A DNA stretch of 8,419 nucleotides from Bacillota bacterium. GTDB taxonomy: Bacteria > Bacillota > Bacilli > Bacillales_B > DSM-18226. The position numbers and the translations under genes are program-made. The notes under the pieces were generated by a model. That model made no database searches, was not told the origin of the DNA, and was given only the letters and a program-made list of their open reading frames with translations. Of the stretch, positions 1 through 5,411 are shown in pieces (within the stretch, counting starts at the first letter, position 1; each line of letters opens with the position of its first letter). The stretch lies in the NCBI GenBank assembly GCA_021821235.1, contig JAKACS010000109.1, positions 1 to 8,419 of the forward strand. The letters run 5' to 3'.

Positions 1-2
1 AT

Positions 3-50
3 GTTTACAAGCCTGAAAGACAGCTTCTATTCGATTCTATAAAAAAATAG
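3..50 (+). CDS. possible C-terminal tail of an upstream gene (partial)
   Basis: The window opens in an open frame that reads VYKPERQLLFDSIKK and then TAG at 48-50. It could be the end of a gene starting before the window; in B. subtilis, as I recall, yprB lies upstream of cotD. Another frame (ATG at 1, stop TAA at 40-42) is equally open. Fifteen codons are too few to identify a protein, and the stop overlaps the putative GerE site, so this is only a possibility. Confidence 0.2.
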   Translation, partial: VYKPERQLLFDSIKK

Positions 51-56
51 GTATTT
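45..56 (+). promoter_or_regulatory. candidate GerE binding site upstream of cotD
   Basis: AAATAGGTATTT matches every specified position of the GerE consensus RWWTRGGYNNYY. Its centre is about 48 bp upstream of the start point implied by the SigK-like -10 at 84-92, a normal distance for an activator. GerE is the late mother-cell regulator that controls many coat genes together with SigK. A weaker minus-strand match (8 of 10 positions) lies at 70-81. The consensus is degenerate and AT-rich, so chance matches are possible. Confidence 0.5.
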
Positions 57-63
57 TCATTAG

Positions 64-92
64 TACAAGAATATCCCCTTCTACATAGGCTG
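64..92 (+). promoter_or_regulatory. candidate SigK promoter of cotD
   Basis: TACA at 64-67 fits the SigK -35 core (AC). Sixteen bases later, CATAGGCTG at 84-92 fits the -10 pattern CATAnnnTA with one mismatch at the last base. This implies a start near 97-99 and a leader of about 30 nt that carries the ribosome site AAAGGGGAG (114-122). SigK acts in the mother cell late in sporulation, which fits a coat gene. Confidence 0.6.
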
Positions 93-128
93 TTAATGTA
101 AACAGTTCAAAGGAAAGGGGAGCTAAAA

Positions 129-386
129 ATGTATCTTGGAACGAATTATTTGCCGCCGGTTATTCATCCGACAAAATTCAATGTGAACCACACTTTTTCA
201 ACAACTGTGGTGCCGCACGTCCATCCAACACACACAACAACCATTAATCACCATTTATATCAGCATAAACACTATTGTCCGCAAACCTATTCATGTGAAA
301 ATGAGGAGTGCAACCAGCAGTATAATTGTTGCGCACCGGGAATGATGCCGCCGGCAGGACCAGGGTTCGGACCGATGCCTTATTAA
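129..386 (+). CDS. cotD: CotD-family inner spore coat protein
   Basis: This is an 85-residue protein of the CotD coat family, made in the mother cell and deposited in the spore coat. It has the family's histidine-rich N-terminal half: VIHPT at 11-15, then VVPHVHPTHTTTINHH at 27-42 and QHKHY at 45-49, nine histidines in all. Five cysteines follow (50, 56, 61, 67, 68), suited to cross-linking or metal binding. The tail, from residue 70, is rich in Pro, Gly and Met. There is no signal peptide or membrane segment. The ATG is preceded by AAAGGGGAG at 114-122. A terminator at 401-429 isolates it from ypsA, so it is a single-gene unit. The first half closely resembles B. subtilis CotD as I remember it; the Cys- and Pro-rich tail seems less conserved. 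Confidence 0.87.
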   Translation: MYLGTNYLPPVIHPTKFNVNHTFSTTVVPHVHPTHTTTINHHLYQHKHYCPQTYSCENEECNQQYNCCAPGMMPPAGPGFGPMPY

Positions 387-400
387 TTAACAACCATATA

Positions 401-429
401 CAAGGGCTATTGGCCCTTGTTTTCTTTTC
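401..429 (+). terminator. intrinsic terminator of cotD
   Basis: CAAGGGC (401-407) pairs perfectly with GCCCTTG (413-419) around a 5-nt loop, followed by TTTTCTTTT. It begins 15 bp after the cotD stop. It also argues against the longest open frame of the next gene, which would start inside the hairpin at 417. Confidence 0.82.
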
Positions 430-503
430 TTTACTATATGTTATGCTTTAACAAGGAAAATGTTTGTCCATTTTTCAAAAATTTCACCATAGGAGAAGGA
501 CAA

Positions 504-1061
504 ATGAATAAAGTAATCGCGTTATCGGGGTACAAGCCTTATGAAATTGGCATTTTTCAAAAAGAACATCCTTCGGTTTCGTATATAAAAAAAGCGATTC
601 AAAAGGAGTTGCTAAGGATGATCGAAAATGGTCTTGAATGGGTATTAATCAGCGGTCAATTAGGTGTTGAATTATGGGGAGCAGAAACGGTGTTTGAAAT
701 TCAACCAGATTATCCAAACTTAAAGCTGGCTGTTCTTACACCATTTTTGGATCAAGAAGAGAATTGGAACGAAGCAAATCATGAATGGTATGAATCGGTG
801 CTTGCACGGGCTGACTTCGTTGATTCCATCACAAAAAAAGGCTATGAAAAGCCATGGCAATTTCGCCTAAAAAACCAGTTTATTATCGAAAAAAGTGATG
901 CAATGCTCCTTGTTTATGATCACGAAAAAGAAGGCAGCCCGAAATATTTATACGAGATGGCGCTAAACTATCAAACAAGCCATGAGTACCCAATCCATGT
1001 CATCACATTCAGCGATTTGCAGGATTTAATTGAAGAAGACGCATCGAATCATTGGTATTGA
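504..1061 (+). CDS. ypsA: YpsA, SLOG-superfamily protein (DUF1273)
   Basis: A 185-residue cytosolic protein of the YpsA/DUF1273 family within the SLOG (Rossmann-like) superfamily, whose members are thought to bind nucleotide-type ligands. The diagnostic glycine-rich segment [14 protein letters not shown] is at 48-61, with G51, G54 and E56 in the places conserved in the family; SGYKPYE at 8-14 is the other typical N-terminal block. The open frame extends upstream to 417, but that region lies inside the cotD terminator. ATG 504 has AGGAGAAGGA (491-500) in front of it and gives the usual family length. YpsA has been linked to control of cell division in Firmicutes, and its neighbour here is gpsB. 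A weak extended -10 (TGTTATGCT, 439-447) could be its promoter, without a good -35. No terminator was seen before gpsB, but gpsB has its own promoter. The ligand and any enzymatic activity are unknown to me. Confidence 0.93.
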   Translation: MNKVIALSGYKPYEIGIFQKEHPSVSYIKKAIQKELLRMIENGLEWVLISGQLGVELWGAETVFEIQPDYPNLKLAVLTPFLDQEENWNEANHEWYESVLARADFVDSITKKGYEKPWQFRLKNQFIIEKSDAMLLVYDHEKEGSPKYLYEMALNYQTSHEYPIHVITFSDLQDLIEEDASNHWY

Positions 1062-1145
1062 TCAATTTTTTGGAAAGTTCGGCAAAACGCTACATAGAAT
1101 GTAAATGGCTTGCAAGTCCGTAAAATGAATTTTGTACCATAAAAA

Positions 1146-1174
1146 TTGACAAAAGCCGTTATTTTAGAAATAAT
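1146..1174 (+). promoter_or_regulatory. SigA-type promoter of gpsB
   Basis: A perfect -35 TTGACA (1146-1151), a 17-bp spacer and AATAAT (1169-1174, 5 of 6 to TATAAT). The start point would be near 1181, giving a leader of about 30 nt before the gpsB ATG. Confidence 0.7.
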
Positions 1175-1211
1175 AATAGGAAATGACGGGTGAAATACTG
1201 AGGTGAATGAA

Positions 1212-1514
1212 ATGCTGTCTGATAAAGTGAAATTAACAGCAAAAGACATTTTAGAAAAAGAGTTTAAAACAGGTGTCCGTGGCTACAAGCAAGAAGATGT
1301 GGATAAATTTCTTGATTTAATCATTAAAGATTATGAAACGTTTCACCAGGAAATTGAAGAACTGCAGCAGGAAAACCTTCGACTTCGCAAACAACTGGAG
1401 GAAACATCCAGAAGGCAGCCTGTTGCTCAGCCTGCAGGAACAACCAATTTTGATATTTTAAAGCGACTATCGAATTTAGAAAAACATGTATTTGGCAATA
1501 AATTATATGACTAA
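1212..1514 (+). CDS. gpsB: GpsB, cell division / cell wall synthesis adaptor
   Basis: A 100-residue DivIVA-like adaptor that helps shuttle cell-wall enzymes such as class A penicillin-binding proteins between division site and side wall. The N-terminal DivIVA-type domain (about 1-68) carries the lipid/PBP-binding segment [15 protein letters not shown] (21-35), with Y25 and D31 in place, followed by the coiled coil [17 protein letters not shown] (48-64). A short linker (65-76) leads to the trimerising C-terminal domain [19 protein letters not shown] (77-95). T77 aligns with the PrkC-phosphorylated threonine of B. subtilis GpsB. An upstream in-frame GTG at 1203 exists, but it lies inside the ribosome site AGGTG (1201-1205) and would lengthen the protein beyond family size, so ATG 1212 is preferred. 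Sequence identity with B. subtilis GpsB is very high. Confidence 0.97.
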   Translation: MLSDKVKLTAKDILEKEFKTGVRGYKQEDVDKFLDLIIKDYETFHQEIEELQQENLRLRKQLEETSRRQPVAQPAGTTNFDILKRLSNLEKHVFGNKLYD

Positions 1515-1516
1515 GC

Positions 1517-1542
1517 AATGATTGGTTTTTTATCCAATCATT
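1517..1542. other. perfect 9-bp stem-loop between gpsB and rnpB
   Basis: AATGATTGG (1517-1525) and CCAATCATT (1534-1542) form a perfect inverted repeat starting 3 nt after the gpsB stop codon. The T run lies in the loop (TTTTTT at 1526-1531) rather than after the stem, so it is not a standard intrinsic terminator on either strand. It could protect the gpsB mRNA 3' end or act as a weak terminator. It ends 5 bp before the rnpB -35. Confidence 0.55.
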
Positions 1543-1547
1543 TACCA

Positions 1548-1576
1548 TTGCGTAATTTAGAACGAATACATATAAT
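1548..1576 (+). promoter_or_regulatory. promoter of rnpB
   Basis: A perfect -10 TATAAT (1571-1576) with a 17-bp spacer to TTGCGT (1548-1553), which keeps only the TTG of the -35. Transcription would begin near 1583-1587, matching the expected 5' end of RNase P RNA. Confidence 0.68.
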
Positions 1577-1586
1577 AAATACTGTA

Positions 1587-1998
1587 GTTAATAATAGCGT
1601 TCGGGTAATCGCTGCATCAAGCTGGTGCAGAGGAAAGTCCATGCTCGCACGGGCTGAGATGTCCGTAGTGTTCGTGCCTAGTGAATTCATAAGCTAGGGC
1701 AGCCGGCCATCATCCCGGCTGACGGCAAGGAAAATGCCTAAGTCTTTTATAGATATGGCATGACTACTTTTAAAGTGCCACAGTGACGTAGCCTTTTCAG
1801 AAATGAAAAGGGTGGAACGAGGTAAACCCCGCGAGCGAGAAACCCAAATTATGGTAGGGGCGCTTTCTCTGAGGAAACGAACAAGGAGAAAGACAGATTC
1901 TTTAAGAGTCTGTAGATAGATGATTACCACCTATGTACGAGACGTAAGTCGTTTGCAGTACAATGGTACAGAACATGGCTTACAGAACGCTGTTCAAA
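1587..1998 (+). ncRNA. rnpB: RNase P RNA, type B (Bacillus class)
   Basis: The catalytic RNA of ribonuclease P, which removes 5' leaders from precursor tRNAs together with the RnpA protein. The sequence follows the B. subtilis type B RNA closely. Landmarks are GTTCGGGTAATCGCTGC near the 5' end (1599-1615), GAGGAAAGTCCATGCTCGCA (1630-1649), GTGCCACAGTGACG (1775-1788), GGTGGAACG and GGTAAACCCC (1811-1830), AACCCAAATT (1841-1850), AGATAGATGATTACC (1914-1928) and AACATGGCTTACAGAACG (1972-1989). Helix P1 closes the molecule: AATAGCGTT (1593-1601) pairs with AACGCTGTT (1986-1994), nine pairs including one U-G. The length of about 410 nt agrees with the roughly 400 nt of the Bacillus RNA. Exact mature ends are inferred. 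It has its own promoter and is followed by a strong terminator. Confidence 0.97.
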
Positions 1999-2025
1999 AG
2001 ATGATCTAAAAAACGTACAAAGACG

Positions 2026-2052
2026 GCTCTCCTAAAAGCGGAGGGCTTTTTT
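2026..2052 (+). terminator. intrinsic terminator of rnpB
   Basis: GCTCTCC (2026-2032) pairs with GGAGGGC (2040-2046), seven pairs with one G-U, around a 7-nt loop, followed directly by TTTTTT (2047-2052). Confidence 0.9.
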
Positions 2053-2090
2053 ATGGTCTAGAAAATTATAAATTTTTACGTTGTGGATAA

Positions 2091-2189
2091 CCTTGCATGC
2101 GTTTTTGAATCTAGCTCCAGCGCCTAGCCCCTCGAGGTCTTAAGCTTGTCGGGGCTGAACAAGGCGCTTGCGCTTTTTGTTCCTTGCAT
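2091..2189. repeat. GC-rich interspersed palindromic repeat with 8-bp flanking direct repeats
   Basis: The core at about 2111-2180 begins CTAGCTCCAGCGCCTAGCCC and ends GGCGCTTGCGCTTTTTGTT. I recognise it from memory as a short non-coding repeat scattered through Bacillus genomes. Its arms are complementary in two blocks: AGCGCC (2119-2124) with GGCGCT (2163-2168) and AGCCCC (2126-2131) with GGGGCT (2151-2156), so it can fold into a bulged hairpin or cruciform. CCTTGCAT occurs exactly at 2091-2098 and again at 2182-2189, bracketing the element like a target-site duplication. It encodes nothing convincing. An open frame enters it from ypsC but has no ribosome site there. Confidence 0.65.
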
Positions 2190-2205
2190 TACCATCCTGT
2201 ATAAT
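2177..2205 (+). promoter_or_regulatory. promoter of ypsC, -35 at the repeat edge
   Basis: A perfect TATAAT (2200-2205) lies 17 bp after TTGTTC (2177-2182), a weak -35 that keeps TTG. The -35 falls at the right end of the interspersed repeat. The leader would be about 40 nt. Confidence 0.5.
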
Positions 2206-2253
2206 GGAAAAGATGCAAAAGAATATATACATAAACTTGCTAAGGGTGAAAAT

Positions 2254-3411
2254 ATGGGTAAATTTCAAATAATTGCAACAGCGGCAATGGGGCTTGAAGC
2301 GCTTGTCGCAAAGGAAGTCCGATCGCTTGGATACGAATGTGAAGTAGAAAATGGAAGAATATCTTTTGAAGGTGATGAATATGCGATTGCGCGCAGCAAC
2401 CTATGGTTACGCACAGCTGATCGAGTAAAAATTAAAGTTGGTGAATTTAAGGCATATACGTTTGATGAACTATTTGAAAAAACAAAGGCATTGCCATGGG
2501 AAAAGTATTTACCGGAAGATGCAGAATTTCCCGTCGGTGGAAAATCACTGAAATCAAAACTGTTCAGTGTTTCCGACTGCCAGGCAATTGTTAAAAAGGC
2601 GATCGTCGAACGGTTGAAAAAGCATTACAAGCGCACTAGCCGGTTTGAAGAAGATGGAGCATTGTTTCGGATCGAGGTCGCTTTATTAAAAGATGTCGCA
2701 ACCATTACGATTGACACAAGCGGACATGGTCTTCACAAGCGCGGCTACCGGGTAGATCAGGGGGAAGCTCCCCTGAAGGAAACGCTCGCGGCTGCATTGG
2801 TTCTACTGACAAATTGGAAGCCGAAATATCCGCTTGTCGATCCATTCTGCGGCTCTGGCACCATCCCGATCGAGGCAGCGATGATCGGTCAAAATATTGC
2901 ACCAGGGTTTAACCGCGAGTTCGTTTCGGAAGCGTGGGACTGGATTTCAGATCAAGTTTGGGATGATGTGCGTAATGAAGCTGAAAGTCTTGCCAACTAC
3001 GATCAAGAACTTGACATAACAGGAACGGACATTGACCACCGAATGGTAAAAATTGCTCAGGAAAATGCGTTTGAGGCAGGGCTTGGCGACATCATTCAGT
3101 ATAAACAAATGCGTGTTCAGGATTTCACAACAGCGAAGCAATATGGTGTGATTGTAGGAAACCCGCCATATGGTGAAAGGCTTGGCGAGAAAAAAACGGT
3201 CGAGCAACTGTATAAAGAAATGGGGCAAGTATTTGCCAAATTGGATACATGGTCGATCTATCTGCTAACATCAAATGAAAATTTTGAACAATTATATGGG
3301 AAGCCAGCAACAAAGAAACGGAAATTATTCAATGGTTTTATCCGAACGGATTATTATCAATATTGGGGGGAAAACCTCCACGCCTTGAGTAAAAAAAGAA
3401 AAATGGATTAA
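2254..3411 (+). CDS. ypsC: YpsC, THUMP-domain class I SAM-dependent RNA methyltransferase
   Basis: A 385-residue enzyme with an N-terminal THUMP RNA-binding region (roughly 1-160) and a C-terminal UPF0020/RlmL-like Rossmann methyltransferase domain (about 165-370). DPFCGSGT at 196-203 is the SAM-binding motif, and NPPY at 303-306 is the catalytic motif of N-methyltransferases acting on an exocyclic amine. It is related to the N-terminal half of E. coli RlmL, which makes m2G2445 in 23S rRNA, so 23S rRNA is the likely substrate by inference. The frame stays open upstream to 2146, but that part lies in the repeat and promoter. ATG 2254 has AAGGGTG (2242-2248) at 5-nt spacing and gives the length I recall for B. 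subtilis YpsC. It appears to be a single-gene unit ended by the hairpin at 3419-3450. Confidence 0.94.
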   Translation: MGKFQIIATAAMGLEALVAKEVRSLGYECEVENGRISFEGDEYAIARSNLWLRTADRVKIKVGEFKAYTFDELFEKTKALPWEKYLPEDAEFPVGGKSLKSKLFSVSDCQAIVKKAIVERLKKHYKRTSRFEEDGALFRIEVALLKDVATITIDTSGHGLHKRGYRVDQGEAPLKETLAAALVLLTNWKPKYPLVDPFCGSGTIPIEAAMIGQNIAPGFNREFVSEAWDWISDQVWDDVRNEAESLANYDQELDITGTDIDHRMVKIAQENAFEAGLGDIIQYKQMRVQDFTTAKQYGVIVGNPPYGERLGEKKTVEQLYKEMGQVFAKLDTWSIYLLTSNENFEQLYGKPATKKRKLFNGFIRTDYYQYWGENLHALSKKRKMD

Positions 3412-3418
3412 AAGTGAT

Positions 3419-3450
3419 AAAAACGTTGAGCATTGAATGCCAACGTTTTT
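3419..3450. terminator. terminator after ypsC (possibly bidirectional)
   Basis: AAAAACGTTG (3419-3428) pairs perfectly with CAACGTTTTT (3441-3450), and GCAT (3430-3433) with ATGC (3437-3440) extends the stem to a 3-nt loop with one bulged A. The A and T runs are part of the stem, so it could work on both strands. It starts 7 bp after the ypsC stop. Confidence 0.8.
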
Positions 3451-3489
3451 ATTAAAGCAAAAAAAAGATATTCCTGCTCTATCGATTAA

Positions 3490-3510
3490 AAACCGTAATT
3501 ATTCTTATTT
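3490..3510. promoter_or_regulatory. second, weaker Zur-like operator
   Basis: Sixteen of the 20 specified positions agree with the B. subtilis Zur box as I remember it (AAATCGTAAT-N-ATTACGATTT). The left half AAACCGTAAT is nearly intact; the right half ATTCTTATTT is degenerate. It touches the -35 at 3508-3513, a place where bound repressor would block polymerase. The region is AT-rich, so part of the match is cheap. Confidence 0.45.
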
Positions 3511-3537
3511 ACATTTCCGTATCAACTCTTGTATAAT
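3508..3537 (+). promoter_or_regulatory. SigA-type promoter of the metal transporter operon
   Basis: TTTACA (3508-3513, 5 of 6) and a perfect TATAAT (3532-3537) separated by 18 bp. The start would be near 3543-3545, directly before the strong Zur box. A second candidate is the extended -10 TGGTAAAAT (3598-3606), which lacks a good -35. Confidence 0.68.
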
Positions 3538-3546
3538 AGTGAAGTT

Positions 3547-3567
3547 AAATCGTATTTATTTCGATTT
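3547..3567. promoter_or_regulatory. Zur box (zinc-responsive operator)
   Basis: AAATCGTATT-T-ATTTCGATTT agrees with the Bacillus Zur consensus at 18 of 20 specified positions. Its outer arms are a perfect palindrome, TTAAATCG (3545-3552) and CGATTTAA (3562-3569). It lies just after the predicted transcription start, the classic position for repression when zinc is plentiful. Zur is a Fur-family repressor, and the CG in each half distinguishes this site from Fur and PerR boxes. Expected result: the operon is on under zinc starvation. Confidence 0.82.
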
Positions 3568-3644
3568 AATCTAATTCGCAAAAAAACTTGAATAAATTGG
3601 TAAAATACAGTTTTACATTTGAATAGATAGGAGGAGGAGTACCT

Positions 3645-4541
3645 TTGAAATTTCGCTTTGGTTATTTTATTTTTCTCTTTGGACTTTTGTTATTGGCAGG
3701 ATGTTCTGCATCAACTGCCCCAACACCGACAAAAGAAAAGGAAGGAATCACTATTGTTGCTGCAGAAAATTTCTATGGTGAAGTTGCTAAGATAGTAGGA
3801 GGAGAAAAAGTTAAAGTAATATCGATCCTAGATGGGGGTGTCATGGATCCTGAAGATTTCTCTCCTACTCCTAAAGATGCTAAGGATGTAGCTGGAGCTT
3901 CACTTGTTATTTACAATGGATTGGGATATGATGCTTGGATCGAAAAGCTTCTTTCAGCCTCAAAGGTTGAAAATAGGCAGGAAGTTGCAGTAGCGACAGA
4001 CTTGCTTAAGTTAAAAAAGGGAGATAACCCTCATGTTTGGTATAATCTTGAAGTTATCCCAAAACTGGCAGTCTTTTTAGCTGACGAGTTAGCCAAAAAA
4101 GATCCGCAAAATGAAGCAATTTATCGGAAAAATGCGCAAAATTATCTGAAAAAGTTCGATACACTCATTCAAAAGGAAAATTCTCTTGTTCAGTCATCAC
4201 CAGTCCCGATCGAATCGACAGAAACCATTTTTGAATATATGGCAAAAAAATTAAATCTAGCACCACAAACTCCTGGTTTTGCCCAAGCGGTCTTTAACGG
4301 AGTCGATCCTTCCCCGGATAATTTAATATCGATCGAGAAAAATGTAAAAGAAAAGAGAATTAAGTTCTTGGTTTATAACTCGAAAACAAAAAGTCAAGAG
4401 GTAGATCGCCTTGTGAAATTGGCTAAAGAAAAGAGAATTCCAATTGTTGCGGTGACAGAACAAAAACCCGATCGAAAGACGTATATTTCATGGATGGAGG
4501 ATATATTAGACAAATTAGGGGTGGCACTAAATGGAAAATAG
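3645..4541 (+). CDS. znuA: metal (probably zinc) ABC transporter substrate-binding lipoprotein
   Basis: A 298-residue cluster A-I (ZnuA/TroA-type) receptor that captures a divalent metal outside the membrane. A lipoprotein signal is clear: KFR, a hydrophobic stretch (5-17) and lipobox LAGC with C20 as lipidation site. The start is TTG 3645, behind a very strong ribosome site (AGGAGGAGGAG, 3629-3639). The mature domain shows IVAAENFYGEVAKIVGG (37-53), VIYNGLGYDAWI (88-99), NPHVWYN (128-134), TETIFEYMAKKL (192-203) and VTEQKP (270-275). H130 is the only one of the usual histidine ligands kept. The position normally His in DPHDxEP is E70 (MDPEDFSPTP), and the third ligand aligns with E193, as in a ZnuA-like subfamily I recall. 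No His-rich loop is present. Zinc is inferred from the Zur box; manganese cannot be excluded from the protein alone. It overlaps znuC by 11 nt. Confidence 0.88.
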   Translation: MKFRFGYFIFLFGLLLLAGCSASTAPTPTKEKEGITIVAAENFYGEVAKIVGGEKVKVISILDGGVMDPEDFSPTPKDAKDVAGASLVIYNGLGYDAWIEKLLSASKVENRQEVAVATDLLKLKKGDNPHVWYNLEVIPKLAVFLADELAKKDPQNEAIYRKNAQNYLKKFDTLIQKENSLVQSSPVPIESTETIFEYMAKKLNLAPQTPGFAQAVFNGVDPSPDNLISIEKNVKEKRIKFLVYNSKTKSQEVDRLVKLAKEKRIPIVAVTEQKPDRKTYISWMEDILDKLGVALNGK

Positions 4542-5394
4542 GTTTCTTTTTAAGGTTGAGCAAAAAAACAGAAACAACAAAAGCCAGAAGGAATGTTCGA
4601 TCGAATTATCACATGTTTCGATAGCTCTTGGGAATAAATGGATACATCATGATCTTACCTTTTCCGTTGAACAAGGCAAGCTACTTGGTGTCATCGGGCC
4701 AAATGGGGCAGGAAAAACGACTTTGCTTCGTCTGCTTCTAGGCCTGTTAAAACCCGATGAGGGGTCAATAACGATCTGTGGAAAGCAGGTAAAGGATAGG
4801 GGTTCATCCATGTTAGGATACGTGCCGCAGTCGCGCATGATTGATCCAGAAACTCCCTTACAAGCATGGGATTTTGTCAGCTTTGGATTGAATAATGGCT
4901 ATTTCCGCCCTTGGTTAACGAAAAGTGAGCGGGAAAAAATAAAGGAAATCTTCCAATTGGTCGAAGCTGAGTCTTATATGCACAAATCAATTGGCCGTCT
5001 ATCTGGGGGTGAAAGACAGCGCCTGTTTTTGGCTCAAGCATTATTGTCAAATCCTAGTTGTCTGCTTCTAGACGAACCGACATCTGCCCTTGATCCAGGT
5101 TCCCAGGAACGGATCGTTGAATTGGTGGATCGCGTTCGGCGAAAGCTTGGAATTACAGTTATCTTTATTAGCCATGATATCAATTTAATCGCCCGTTATG
5201 CTGATCAAATTTTGTATTTGGCAAACGGAGATTATGCGATTGGGAGCCGTGATCAGGTGATGACGCCTGAAGTGTTAACACGTTTGTACCGAATGCCAAC
5301 AGATGTAATTCGTACGGGCAATCAAGTAACTGTGGTAACCGCGGCATCTAAAGACCAAACTTCCATTTGTTCGCATGCGGATGTAGAAGTATAG
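4531..5394 (+). CDS. znuC: metal ABC transporter ATP-binding protein
   Basis: A 287-residue ATPase subunit that powers metal import through the permease encoded next to it. All ABC motifs are intact: Walker A GPNGAGKTT (56-64), Q-loop Q100 in YVPQ, signature LSGGERQ (157-163), Walker B CLLLDEP (177-183), D-loop SALD (185-188) and H-loop H215 in ISHD. About 22 hydrophilic, Lys/Asn-rich residues precede the first strand, longer than most ZnuC proteins. A tail after about 255 ends with CSHADVEV, which offers Cys and His but is of unknown use. The ATG lies inside znuA (ATGGAAAATAG, 11-nt overlap) with AGGGGTGG (4517-4524) as ribosome site, implying translational coupling. It is closest to the ZnuC/MntB/AdcC group; the metal is assigned from context. 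Confidence 0.93.
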   Translation: MENRFLFKVEQKNRNNKSQKECSIELSHVSIALGNKWIHHDLTFSVEQGKLLGVIGPNGAGKTTLLRLLLGLLKPDEGSITICGKQVKDRGSSMLGYVPQSRMIDPETPLQAWDFVSFGLNNGYFRPWLTKSEREKIKEIFQLVEAESYMHKSIGRLSGGERQRLFLAQALLSNPSCLLLDEPTSALDPGSQERIVELVDRVRRKLGITVIFISHDINLIARYADQILYLANGDYAIGSRDQVMTPEVLTRLYRMPTDVIRTGNQVTVVTAASKDQTSICSHADVEV

Positions 5395-5411
5395 AAAGGA
5401 AATAAGTTAGT

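Noticed and set aside
417..503. N-terminal extension of ypsA starting at 417
   Set aside because: The start falls inside the cotD terminator hairpin and lacks a ribosome site; ATG 504 has one and starts with the family's conserved N-terminus.
1091..1103. TACAT-aga-ATGTA inverted repeat between ypsA and gpsB
   Set aside because: Only 5 bp per arm and no T run follows; expected by chance in AT-rich DNA.
1203..1211. GTG start for gpsB
   Set aside because: The GTG is part of the AGGTG ribosome site; the ATG at 1212 begins the conserved MLSDKVKL segment.
1694..1930. Minus-strand open frame over rnpB
   Set aside because: The stretch is fully explained by a conserved structured RNA; the open frame is incidental.
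2131..2147. CTCGAG, CTTAAG and AAGCTT in a 17-bp run, resembling a cloning polylinker
   Set aside because: The sites lie inside a natural Bacillus interspersed repeat whose arms and flanks continue on both sides; no vector sequence is present.
2146..2253. N-terminal extension of ypsC starting at 2146
   Set aside because: It reads through the interspersed repeat and the promoter -10 and has no ribosome site; ATG 2254 gives family length with a good Shine-Dalgarno.
2705..3313. Three minus-strand open frames within ypsC
   Set aside because: They are shadows of a well-conserved coding gene and have no recognisable protein motifs or upstream signals.
3568..3644. Possible riboswitch or attenuator in the znu leader
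   Set aside because: I found no conserved metal riboswitch core and no terminator-antiterminator pair; the Zur boxes explain the control.
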